Assembly (NCBI GenBank): GCA_963716865.1
Contig: CAVQUF010000002.1
Coordinates: 1 to 64,000, forward strand
Origin: AC-32 sp963716865
GTDB taxonomy: Bacteria > Actinomycetota > Thermoleophilia > Gaiellales > Gaiellaceae
Reading direction: 5' to 3'
DNA length: 64,000 bases
In this document: positions 21,308 through 28,864 of the stretch, in pieces
Numbering within the stretch: the first letter of the stretch is position 1
Layout of the letters: the number at the start of each line of letters is the position of its first letter
Program-made: the position numbers and the translations under genes
The notes under the pieces: generated by a model
Database searches by the model: none
What the model was told of the DNA's origin: nothing
Seen by the model: only the letters and a program-made list of their open reading frames with translations

Positions 21308-22498
21308 GTGACGCGCGCGGTCATCTTGTCTGCGGTGCGAACGCCCGTCGGGCGCTACGGCGGCGTGCTCTCGGACGTGCGTCCCGACGACCTCGCGGCC
21401 GAGGTGATCGCCGCTGCGGTCGAGCGCGCGGGCGTCGCCGCCGGAGAGATCGAGGACGTCTACTTCGGCTGCGCCAACCAGGCGGGCGAGGACAACCGCA
21501 ACGTCGCCCGGATGGGAGCACTGCTTGCGGGTCTGCCGGAGTCGGTCGCGGGCGTGACGGTGAACCGGCTCTGCGCGTCGGGCCTCTCGGCGGTCGTCGC
21601 CGCCTGCCACGCGGTCGTCGCGGGGGACGGCGACCTGTTCGTCGCCGGGGGGGTGGAGTCGATGAGCCGCGCGCCGCTCGTGTTCGGGAAGCCCGACAAG
21701 GCCTTCCCGCGCGGCAATCGCACGATCTGGGACACGACGCTCGGGTGGCGCTTCCCGAACCCGCGCATGGAGGCGATGTTCCCGCTCGAGTCGATGGGCG
21801 AGACCGGCGAGAACGTGGCCGAGCGGTACGGCGTCACGCGCGAGGACCAAGACGCGTTCGCGCTTCGCTCCCAGCAGCGCTGGGCTGACGCGGACGCGGC
21901 GGGTCGCTTCGCCGACGAGCTGGTGCCGGTCGGGGAGGCCGCGCGGGACGAGCATCCGCGGCCCGACACGAGCGAGGAGAAGCTGGCGTCGCTGAAGCCG
22001 GCGTTTCGCGAGGGCGGGACGGTCACGGCCGGCAACTCGAGCGGGATCAACGACGGCGCGGCGGCGCTCGTGATCGCGAGCGAGGAGCGCGCGCGGGATC
22101 TGGGCGCCGAGCCGCTCGGGGCGTTCGTCGGCTCGGCGGTCGCGGGCGTGGACCCGCGGTTGATGGGGATCGGGCCGGTTCCGGCGGTGCAGAAGCTGCT
22201 CACCCGCGCAGGCGTCGCCGTGGACGAGGTCGACCTCGTCGAGCTGAACGAGGCCTTCGCCTCGCAGAGCCTCGTCGTGATCCGCGAGCTCGGGCTCGAC
22301 CCGGAGCGCGTGAACGTCAACGGCGGGGCGATCGCCCTCGGCCATCCGCTCGGGATGAGCGGCGCCCGCCTGGTGGTGACGCTGCTGCACGAGCTCCGTC
22401 GCCGCGCTGGGCGTTACGGGCTAGCGACGTTGTGCGTCGGCGTCGGCCAGGGGCAGGCCGCGCTGTTCGAAGCGAACAACAAACGCCCTACGGGCTAA
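21308..22498 (+). CDS. Acetyl-CoA acyltransferase (thiolase), possibly 3-oxoadipyl-CoA type
   Basis: 396 residues. Catalytic Cys89 in VNRLCASGLSAV, the GNSSGINDGAAAL block, NEAFASQ, catalytic His in GGAIALGHPLGMSG, and the second cysteine in LCVGVGQGQA. The CVGVGQG form (rather than CIGGGMG) is typical of 3-oxoadipyl-CoA thiolases such as PcaF/PaaJ, which would fit the phenylacetate genes elsewhere in the window, but a general thiolase cannot be excluded. GTG start; a hairpin terminator follows. Confidence 0.88.
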   Translation: MTRAVILSAVRTPVGRYGGVLSDVRPDDLAAEVIAAAVERAGVAAGEIEDVYFGCANQAGEDNRNVARMGALLAGLPESVAGVTVNRLCASGLSAVVAACHAVVAGDGDLFVAGGVESMSRAPLVFGKPDKAFPRGNRTIWDTTLGWRFPNPRMEAMFPLESMGETGENVAERYGVTREDQDAFALRSQQRWADADAAGRFADELVPVGEAARDEHPRPDTSEEKLASLKPAFREGGTVTAGNSSGINDGAAALVIASEERARDLGAEPLGAFVGSAVAGVDPRLMGIGPVPAVQKLLTRAGVAVDEVDLVELNEAFASQSLVVIRELGLDPERVNVNGGAIALGHPLGMSGARLVVTLLHELRRRAGRYGLATLCVGVGQGQAALFEANNKRPTG

Positions 22499-22510
22499 CC
22501 CGCGCAGACT

Positions 22511-22523
22511 CCGGGGCTTCGCC
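22511..22523 (+). terminator. Hairpin after thiolase gene
   Basis: GGGGC-TTC-GCCCC 12 nt after the stop codon, flanked by GCGCAG and TGCGCTGC that may extend the stem imperfectly. No T tract. Confidence 0.45.
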
Positions 22524-22556
22524 CCTGCGCTGCACGCTGGGTGGTGCCAAGAGACG

Positions 22557-22808
22557 CTAGGAAAGGGGCGGTCTTATATAGATCGTGCCGTCGTGCTTGA
22601 TGGGCACGAACGGTGCCCCGATGCTCATGATCACGCGCTCGGCATGGGCGAAGAGCTCGTCGGCGAGCTCTTCGCTTCCGCCGTCGACGGGCACCTCGAT
22701 CCCGACCTCGCCGACCGCGTGAGCGTCGATTCCGCTGCTGCGAAGCTCCTGCAGGAGGCGGTCACGATCTGGGATTCGGGCCGCCTCGACGTGGACCGGG
22801 TCGCTCAT
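22557..22808 (-). CDS. Small soluble protein, unknown function
   Basis: 83 residues with alternating beta/alpha character (IPDRDRLLQELRSSGIDAHAVGEVGIEVPV; AERVIMSIGAPFVPIKHDGTIYIRPPLS). The pattern is like a small ACT or ferredoxin-like fold, but no family can be named. The ATG is preceded by GGAGG with almost no spacing and by TACTTC (minus strand), so the start could be leaderless. It is convergent with the thiolase gene. Confidence 0.6.
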   Translation of the reverse strand: MSDPVHVEAARIPDRDRLLQELRSSGIDAHAVGEVGIEVPVDGGSEELADELFAHAERVIMSIGAPFVPIKHDGTIYIRPPLS

Positions 22809-22873
22809 CCTCCGAAGTATCGCCTGTCTCGGCGCCGCGAAACTCCGTAGAAACCCGGTATCTTGCGGCCGCG

Positions 22874-24050
22874 ATGGCGGTCGCAGCGGGGCGTCCGGGC
22901 AGCCTGAGCCGCTACCGCTGGCTCGTGCTGGCCGCCGGAACGGCCGCGCAGACCTCCTTTTCGGCGGTGCTGATCGGGCTGCCGGTGCTCGCTCCGGCCA
23001 TCAGGAAGCACGTACGACCTCAGCCTCTTCACCGTCGGCGTCGCTCTCGACGCCTTCTGGATCGGAACGTTCCTGACCCTGCTTCCGTGGGGCCTGCTGG
23101 CCGATCGCGTCGGGGAACGGCTGGTGCTGGCGGTGGGCCTCGGCGGCTGCGGGGCCGCTCTCGTCGGTGCGGCCCATGCGAGCGAGTTCGTCGTGCTCTT
23201 CCTCCTGTTCGCGCTGGCAGGCGCGGCCGGCGCGAGCGTCAACGCCGCCAGCGGGCGCGCGGTCATGTACTGGTTCTCGCCGGCCGAGCGCGGCCTCGCG
23301 CTCGGGCTGCGGCAGACTGCGATCCCGCTCGGCGGGCTGATCGCTGCGGTGGCCTTGCCCTTGCTGGGCCTGCGCTCGGGGTTGCTGCTCCTCGCGGCGC
23401 TCTGCGTTGCAGGAGCGGTCTTCGGCGCGATCGTGATCCACGAGCCGGAGGCCGCCGAGGACGTGCTCGAGCCGCGCAGGCTCGGAGAGACGCTGCGCGA
23501 CACGAGGCTCTGGTTCCTCTGCGGTGGCAGCAGCTTCTACCTGGTGGCGCAGGTCACGATCACCGGCTTCGTCGTCCTCTTCCTGTACGACGAGCGTGGG
23601 TTCTCGTCCGGTGAGGCCGCCGCGGTTCTCGCCGGGATCCAGGTTGTCGCGGTGGCGCTTCGCATCGGCGGCGGCCGCTGGTCGGACCTGATCGGCTCGC
23701 GGCTCCGGCCGCTCCGCCTCGTCGGCCTGGCGAGCAGCGTGAGCCTCGCCGTCACGGCCGCGCTGCTGGATGCACCGATCGCTGTGGTCGTTGCCGCTTT
23801 CGTGGTGGCCGGCGGGTTCTCGATGGGCTGGAACGGGCTCTCGTTCACCCTGGCCGCCGAGCTCGCGGGCCGAGCGAGGAGCGGGGCGGCGCTGGGGATG
23901 CAGCAGACGTCGCTGGCCGCCGCGGGCGCGATCGTCCCTCCGGCGTTCGCGGGGGTGGTCGACGCGAGCTCGTGGCGTCTCGGCTTCGCGCTGGCGGCCG
24001 TGTTTCCGCTCGTCGGCGTCCTGCTCCTGAGGCCGCTCCGCTCCGGCTGA
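22874..24050 (+). pseudogene. MFS transporter, frameshifted
   Basis: The first part (from ATG 22874, -10 box TATCTT at 22859-22864) reads RYRWLVLAAGTAAQTSFSAVLIGLPVLAPAIRK, the usual first helix of an MFS permease. Near 23008-23013 the frame shifts by one base: the continuation YDLSLFTVGVALDAFWIG and all remaining helices to 24050 lie in the +1 frame. Otherwise the protein is intact, with about 12 helices (nearly 390 residues). Either a recent inactivation or a single indel error. Its position before the amidohydrolase and purine genes suggests uptake or export of a purine-derived compound. Confidence 0.75.
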
Positions 24051-24065
24051 ACGTACGGTTTGCGC

Positions 24066-25118
24066 ATGCGAGTGCTCGAGCGACTCGACCAGCTCTACGC
24101 GATCGGCGGCGGCCCGGGAGCGAACCGGCTCGGCGGTAGCGCTGAGGAGGACGAAGCGCACGAGCTTGCGGCCGCGTGGATGGGCGAGGCCGGGCTCGTG
24201 GTCGACGTCGATCCGGCGGGCAACCTCTTCGGACGGCTGCAAGGGCGGGAACCCGAGTTGCCGGAGGTCTGGACCGGGTCGCATCTCGACACGGTGCCCG
24301 CCGGAGGCCGCTTCGACGGCGCGCTGGGCGTTGTCGCCGGGCTGGAGGCGGTCGAGCGACTCGGGAGGCAGGCGCGCACGCTCGCCGTGGTTGCGTTCAG
24401 GGACGAGGAGGGTTGGCGGGGCCCCGGGTGCGTGGGCTCGCGTGCGTTGTGCTCGGGACGACTCGACCCGAGGCCGGCGGCTTTTGTCGAGGCGCACATC
24501 GAGCAGGGGCCGCGTCTCGAGGAGGCGGGTGCGCCGCTCGCGGTCGTGACCGGGATCGTCGCGACGGCGCGAGGTCAGGTGGTGTTCGAGGGGGAGCCGG
24601 GGCACGCCGGCACCACGCCGATGGCGGGTCGCCGAGATGCGCTCGCCGAGGCCGCGGAGTTCGTCCTGGTCCTGCGAGACGTTGCGGCGGCCGTGGACGG
24701 CGCGGTTGCAACGGTCGGGCGGCTCGAGATCGAGCCGGGCGCGACGAACGTGATCCCGGGACGCGTCGTCGTGAGCGTCGACGTCCGCGCGCCTGACTCC
24801 GAGCGCGTCGACTCGGTCTTGACGGTGGTTCCCGGTGAGACGGCGCGGACCGACGCGGTCGCGATGGCGCCGGCCCCGAGCGAGGCGCTGCGGGCGGAGC
24901 TCGTGCGGCTCGGCCTGCCGGTCGTCGAGCTGCCGTCCGGGGCGGGCCACGACGCCGGGGTGCTCGCCGCGGCCGGCGTGCCGACGGCGATGCTGTTCGT
25001 CCGGAGCCTGAACGGCGGAGTCAGCCACTCGCCCGACGAGGAGACGAGCGCCGAGGACGTCGAGCTCTGCGTCGCCGCGCTGGCCGGTGCGCTGGCCCGC
25101 CTCGCGTCGGTGGACTGA
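24066..25118 (+). CDS. M20-family amidohydrolase (allantoate amidohydrolase / N-carbamoyl amino acid hydrolase type)
   Basis: About 350 residues. Metal ligands are in TGSHLDTVPAGGRFDGALG, the catalytic/bridging FRDEEGWR, EAHIEQGP (HIEQG is characteristic of this subfamily) and the final HSPDEET. A lid domain with GHAGTTPM lies between. The family cleaves ureido or carbamoyl groups; beside urate-degradation genes the likely substrate is allantoate or a downstream ureide. It is shorter than typical members (about 410). ATG at 24066 has -10 box TACGGT (24054-24059) 6 nt upstream. No allantoinase is seen. Confidence 0.85.
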   Translation: MRVLERLDQLYAIGGGPGANRLGGSAEEDEAHELAAAWMGEAGLVVDVDPAGNLFGRLQGREPELPEVWTGSHLDTVPAGGRFDGALGVVAGLEAVERLGRQARTLAVVAFRDEEGWRGPGCVGSRALCSGRLDPRPAAFVEAHIEQGPRLEEAGAPLAVVTGIVATARGQVVFEGEPGHAGTTPMAGRRDALAEAAEFVLVLRDVAAAVDGAVATVGRLEIEPGATNVIPGRVVVSVDVRAPDSERVDSVLTVVPGETARTDAVAMAPAPSEALRAELVRLGLPVVELPSGAGHDAGVLAAAGVPTAMLFVRSLNGGVSHSPDEETSAEDVELCVAALAGALARLASVD

Positions 25119-25191
25119 TCGTCACACCTTTGGCGCGATCGAGTCACAGACCCGCGCGCCTCTTCGCGGTACGCTCAACCGCGGGAGGCGG

Positions 25192-25222
25192 GTGGAGCTC
25201 AGCACTCCCCACCCATTGAAGG
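25192..25222 (+). pseudogene. Fragment resembling the 5' end of the molbindin gene
   Basis: The 16 nt GTGGAGCTCAGCACTC are identical to the start of the Mop gene at 6066, and the following 15 nt match in part (TGAAGGG again identical), preceded by GGAGG in both. The similarity then ends in a terminator hairpin. It looks like a truncated duplicate of the gene start; no complete protein can be read. Confidence 0.5.
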
Positions 25223-25228
25223 GTGGGG
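25207..25228. terminator. Bidirectional hairpin between convergent genes
   Basis: CCCCACCC-ATTGAA-GGGTGGGG, a perfect 8-bp stem between the convergent M20 and DUF3830 genes. It overlaps the molbindin-like fragment. Confidence 0.6.
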
Positions 25229-25236
25229 TGGTGGGG

Positions 25237-25644
25237 TTAGCGTTCCTCGAAGCGGATTTCCTGGGCGCCTTCCCACAGGGTCCGGCGGCCCAGGTCTGGG
25301 AGGTTCTCCGCGCCCTCGATGACCGTGGCGAAGTGGTTCCCCGCGAGGGCGCCTGCCTTGCTGGCGAACGACGCCGAGCCGTACGGGAAGAGGATCTCGG
25401 TCTCGCTCAACCCGCCCGGATAGAACAGGAGCTGCCCGGGGGCCGGGTAGCAGGTCGCGTTCTCCGGCCCGAACCCGACCTCCAGGTCGCCGAACGGGAT
25501 CCAGCAGGCCTCGCCGCTCCAGCGTGCGTGGATGATCCGGCTCTCGAGCGGCAGCAGCCTCCGGAAGGCGCCGACCGTCTGGGGAGCGGTCAGCTCCTCC
25601 AGTCGGGCCAGGAAGCGGAGCTCGCCCGCGGTGATCTCCAGCAC
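25237..25644 (-). CDS. DUF3830 family protein (cyclophilin-like fold)
   Basis: 135 residues. The family pattern TVGAFRRLLPLES, IIHARWSGEACWIPFGDL, YPAPGQLLFYPGGLSETEILFPYG and AGNHFATVIEG is clear. The biochemical role is unknown; members often lie with amidohydrolase and purine genes, as here. The GTG at 25644 gives the conserved start LEITAGELRF and has a -10 box TAGGTT (25657-25652, minus) 7 nt upstream, whose TAG is the stop codon of puuD. A longer reading from 25701 adds only arginine-rich sequence. Confidence 0.85.
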   Translation of the reverse strand: MLEITAGELRFLARLEELTAPQTVGAFRRLLPLESRIIHARWSGEACWIPFGDLEVGFGPENATCYPAPGQLLFYPGGLSETEILFPYGSASFASKAGALAGNHFATVIEGAENLPDLGRRTLWEGAQEIRFEER

Positions 25645-25651
25645 GCGCGTG

Positions 25652-25657
25652 AACCTA
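25652..25657 (-). promoter_or_regulatory. -10 box recycled from puuD stop codon
   Basis: TAGGTT on the minus strand starts with the puuD stop and lies 7 nt before the GTG of the DUF3830 gene. Confidence 0.5.
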
Positions 25658-26851
25658 CTTGATCTTCGCGCCCTGGTGGATCCACGCGCCCAGCGCGGCA
25701 CGCTCGGCCGGCGTCATCCCGGTCGCGTTGCCAAGCGGCATCACGGTGGAGTCCACTGCGACCTGCTCGATCTGATCCGCCCGCGCCTCGATCTGCCGGG
25801 GCGTGTCGAACGTGATCCCGAGGGGAGGCGAGTCCACCCTCGTCGGATTCGACGAGTGGCAGGGGACGCAGCGCTCCTCGACGATCGCCTGCGCCCGCGA
25901 GAAGGGAACGGTCCTCCCGCCCGCCGCGCCGCCTGTTCCGCCGGAGCCGCCCTGCGGCCGGATCGCAACCGCCACCCCCGCGATCGCGAGGGCTGCGGTG
26001 ACCGGGATCGGCCAGACGTTGTACCCGATCTGCCGCAGGTTGAAGTAGAGCCGGATCCAGGCGCCGATCAGCATCATCACGACCAGGATCAGCCACGAGT
26101 AGCTGTGCCCGTACGTGCTCGGGAAGTGCGGGCTGAGCATCGCGAACAGGACAGGGAGCGTCAGGTAGTTGTTGTGCACCGACCGCTCCTTGGCCCGGAT
26201 CCCCGGCGCTGGATCCGGCTCGCGGCCCGCTTTCTTCGCCCGCACGAGGCCCCAGTGGGCCGGGATGATCACGAAGAAGACGTTCGCCACCATGATCGTC
26301 CCGAGCATCGCCCCGACCTGCACGTAGGCGGCACGGGCGCTGAACAGCTGGCTGCAGCCCCACGCGGCCACCGTCGTCAACGCGATCACGGCCACGGCGA
26401 GCACCACCTGGCTCTGGATCGCCCGGCAAAGGGCGTCGTAGACGATCCACGCCGCCGCGAGCAGCCCGATCGAGATCGCGATCGCCTCGGCCGGGGTGAG
26501 GTCGGCGACGCTCGGGTCGATCAGGTAGGTCCGCGAGTTGACGTAGTAGAGGACGATCAGGAGCGCGAAGCCGGAGAGCCACGTCGTGTACGCCTCCCAC
26601 TTGAACCAGTGCAGCCGCTCCGGAAGCGTGGGCGGAGCGACCCGGTACTTCTGCACCTGATAGAAGCCGCCGCCGTGGATCTCCCACTCCTCGCCCGCTA
26701 CGCCTCGTCGCGCGTCGTCCGACTCCTCCGGCGGCCGCAGGTGGTTGTCGACGGCGACGAAGTAGAACGAGGTGCCGATCCAGACGATGCCCGCGACCAC
26801 GTGCAGCCAGCGGGCGAGGAAGTCGAGCCACTCATTCGCGTAGGGATCCAT
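25655..26851 (-). CDS. puuD: Membrane-bound urate oxidase PuuD with cytochrome c domain
   Basis: 398 residues. An N-terminal urate hydroxylase domain with eight or nine transmembrane helices begins with WLDFLARWLHVVAGIVWIGTSFYFVAVDNHL. A C-terminal cytochrome c domain follows, with heme motif CVPCH (about 328-332) and a probable Met ligand in TVMPLGN. It oxidises urate to 5-hydroxyisourate and passes electrons to the respiratory chain instead of making hydrogen peroxide as soluble uricase does. The start overlaps the OHCU decarboxylase stop (TGATG), placing it in the ade-to-puuD operon. Confidence 0.93.
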   Translation of the reverse strand: MDPYANEWLDFLARWLHVVAGIVWIGTSFYFVAVDNHLRPPEESDDARRGVAGEEWEIHGGGFYQVQKYRVAPPTLPERLHWFKWEAYTTWLSGFALLIVLYYVNSRTYLIDPSVADLTPAEAIAISIGLLAAAWIVYDALCRAIQSQVVLAVAVIALTTVAAWGCSQLFSARAAYVQVGAMLGTIMVANVFFVIIPAHWGLVRAKKAGREPDPAPGIRAKERSVHNNYLTLPVLFAMLSPHFPSTYGHSYSWLILVVMMLIGAWIRLYFNLRQIGYNVWPIPVTAALAIAGVAVAIRPQGGSGGTGGAAGGRTVPFSRAQAIVEERCVPCHSSNPTRVDSPPLGITFDTPRQIEARADQIEQVAVDSTVMPLGNATGMTPAERAALGAWIHQGAKIK

Positions 26852-27288
26852 CAGCCGCGCCTCCAGCGGTCGCGGGCGATGGCGACGAGCTCGGCGAGGC
26901 CGGTGTCGAGCTCCTGCTCACGGGTGCGTACCAAGCGCCGACGCAGCACCTCGAGGATCTCGGACTTCGGGCGGCCGTCGACGAAGACGACGAAGCGGAA
27001 GCCAAACCGCTCCTCGTAGGCCTGGTTCGACCGGGCAAGCTCGGCGAGGACGGTCGGGTCCGCGTCGGCTCCCTGCTCCGCGGCCGAGCGGGCCGACAGG
27101 TTTCCGGCACCGATCGCCGGGTGGGCGTCGAGCGCCTCGAGCTTCTCGTCCTCGGTCAGCTCGGCGATCACCGCGGGAGCGGCGTCGAGCGGATCGGTGC
27201 GCTCGGCGAGGCGTTCGACGAAGCGCGTTCTACCCTCGAAGAGCTGGGCCAGCTCCTCGACGCTCAGCTGCCGCGGTAGGTCGCGCAC
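26851..27288 (-). CDS. uraD: OHCU decarboxylase (UraD)
   Basis: 145 residues. Conserved LEALDAHPAIG (with catalytic His), SARSAAEQ, and FGFRFVVFVDGRPKSEILEVLRRRL. It decarboxylates 2-oxo-4-hydroxy-4-carboxy-5-ureidoimidazoline to S-allantoin. A GTG at 27288 gives the listed start and overlaps the HIU hydrolase end by 25 nt. An alternative is CTG at 27267, which overlaps the HIU hydrolase stop as CTGA and yields the family-like SVEELAQLF start. The same CTGA layout occurs for three other genes here. Confidence 0.9.
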   Translation of the reverse strand: MRDLPRQLSVEELAQLFEGRTRFVERLAERTDPLDAAPAVIAELTEDEKLEALDAHPAIGAGNLSARSAAEQGADADPTVLAELARSNQAYEERFGFRFVVFVDGRPKSEILEVLRRRLVRTREQELDTGLAELVAIARDRWRRG

Positions 27289-27557
27289 GAGTAGGAGGAG
27301 ACGAGCAGCGGTACGTGATGGTGGCCGTCGCCGAGCTCGACCTCCAGCTCGACGCGGCGGAAGTAGGGGGAGGCCGGATGGAAGACGAGCCGGTACGCGC
27401 CCGGGTCGAGCCCCTCGGCGAGCGGCGAGATGCGGCCGTCCGGGTCCGTGTCACCTGCCCTCACGAGCTCCTCGCCGATGTACAGCTCGACGCGCACGCC
27501 CTCTCCCGGGCGCCCACGCTCGATGTCGAGCACGTGGGTCGAAAGCGAGACGCTCAC
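27264..27557 (-). CDS. uraH: 5-hydroxyisourate hydrolase (transthyretin-like)
   Basis: 97 residues. Starts with LSTHVLDIERGRPG (the THVLD histidine), contains VRVELYIGEE and FHPASPYFRRVELEVELGDGHHHVPLLVS, and ends with the diagnostic YRGS tetrapeptide of HIU hydrolases rather than the TTVVTN-like end of transthyretin. It opens the HIU ring to OHCU, between urate oxidase and OHCU decarboxylase. GTG start at 27557 overlaps the stop of the upstream deaminase (GTGA). Confidence 0.93.
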   Translation of the reverse strand: MSVSLSTHVLDIERGRPGEGVRVELYIGEELVRAGDTDPDGRISPLAEGLDPGAYRLVFHPASPYFRRVELEVELGDGHHHVPLLVSSYSCATYRGS

Positions 27558-28864
27558 GATGCGAACTTCTCCGCGTGGCGGCGGTGCTCCTGCGCGATCT
27601 GCTCTTCGTCCGCCCGTGCGAGGCGGCCCTCGCGCACCACGTCCTCGCCTCCGACGAGCAGCCGATCGACCCGGTGCGGGCCCGCGAGCACGAGCCCCGC
27701 GACGGGATCGTCGGCGCCGCCGAGCTCGAGGCCGTCCGTTCTCCAGACGGCGAGGTCCGCGCGCCTGCCGGCCTCGAGCGAGCCGATGTCGTCGCGCCTG
27801 AGGATCGCGGCGCCGCCGCGCGTGCCAAGCGCGAGCGCTTCCCGAGCCGTCAGCGCCGCTGGCCCGTTTCGCCCTCGCGCGACGAGCAAGGCCTGCTTCA
27901 CCTCCAGGAACAGGTCGCCCCGCTCGTTCGAGGCAGAGCCGTCGACCCCGAGCCCCACACGGACGCCGGCGTCGAGCATCGCGCGCACCGGCGCGACGCC
28001 TGCGCCGAGGCGAAGGTTCGACGTCGGGCAGTGGGCGACGCCGGTGCCGGTGGCCGCGAAGCGCGAGACGTCGGCGTCGTCGAGATGGACGCAGTGGGCG
28101 CACCAGACGTCGTCGTCGAGCCACCCGAGCTGCTCGAGGTACTCCACCGGCCGGCAGCCGTAGAGCTCGCGGCAATACGCGTCTTCCTCGACGGTCTCCG
28201 CGAGGTGCGTGTGAAGCGTCAGCCCGAGCCGACGCGCAAGCTCCGCGGACTCGCGCATCAGGCGCCCGGTCACGGAGAACGGCGAGCACGGCGCGACGAC
28301 GAGCTCCGGGTAGCGGGCCGCCAGCCGCTCGGTCTCGGCGAGGACGTCGTCCGGGTCCTCGACCAGCGAGTCCGGAGGCAGCCCGCCGTCCGACTCGCCG
28401 AGATCCATCGAGCCGCGGGAGGGGATCAGCCGCACCCCGAGCTCGCGCGCGGCGGTCATCTCCGCCTCGATCAGGTCGCCGCTGCCACGCGGGAACACGT
28501 AGTGGTGGTCGAAGACGGTCGAGCAGCCGGAGAGCGCCAGCTCGGCGAGGCCGGCGCGCGCGGCCGCGTGCTCGGACTCGGCGTCGATCCGCGCCCACAC
28601 CGGATAGAGCTCTTTCAGCCAGGTGAAGAGGTCGGCCTGCTGCGCCCGCGCGCGCGTGAGCGTCTGGTACAGGTGATGATGCGTGTTGACGAGGCCGGGC
28701 GTGACGACCGCGCCCGCGAGATCGTCGCGCTCGTCCGCCGCCGGCTCCTCGCTGCCGCCGGTCTCGACGACGAAGCCGTCTTCGACGAGAACCCAGCCGC
28801 TCGGATGCTCCGTGCCCGCGTCGTCCATGACGACGACGTGCGCGTTGCACAGGAGACGTCTCAC
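27554..28864 (-). CDS. 8-oxoguanine deaminase-type amidohydrolase
   Basis: 436 residues. Metal site motifs NTHHHLYQTLTRA, LHTHLAET, CAHCVHLDD and GLGVDGSASNE are in the order of the ATZ/TRZ amidohydrolase family. The HHHLYQTLTR form, with ELYPVWARID after it, is characteristic of 8-oxoguanine deaminase, giving urate directly from oxidised guanine; guanine deaminase is the main alternative. GTG at 28864 overlaps the adenine deaminase stop. It is second in the ade operon, upstream of the urate-degrading genes it would feed. Confidence 0.85.
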   Translation of the reverse strand: MRRLLCNAHVVVMDDAGTEHPSGWVLVEDGFVVETGGSEEPAADERDDLAGAVVTPGLVNTHHHLYQTLTRARAQQADLFTWLKELYPVWARIDAESEHAAARAGLAELALSGCSTVFDHHYVFPRGSGDLIEAEMTAARELGVRLIPSRGSMDLGESDGGLPPDSLVEDPDDVLAETERLAARYPELVVAPCSPFSVTGRLMRESAELARRLGLTLHTHLAETVEEDAYCRELYGCRPVEYLEQLGWLDDDVWCAHCVHLDDADVSRFAATGTGVAHCPTSNLRLGAGVAPVRAMLDAGVRVGLGVDGSASNERGDLFLEVKQALLVARGRNGPAALTAREALALGTRGGAAILRRDDIGSLEAGRRADLAVWRTDGLELGGADDPVAGLVLAGPHRVDRLLVGGEDVVREGRLARADEEQIAQEHRRHAEKFAS

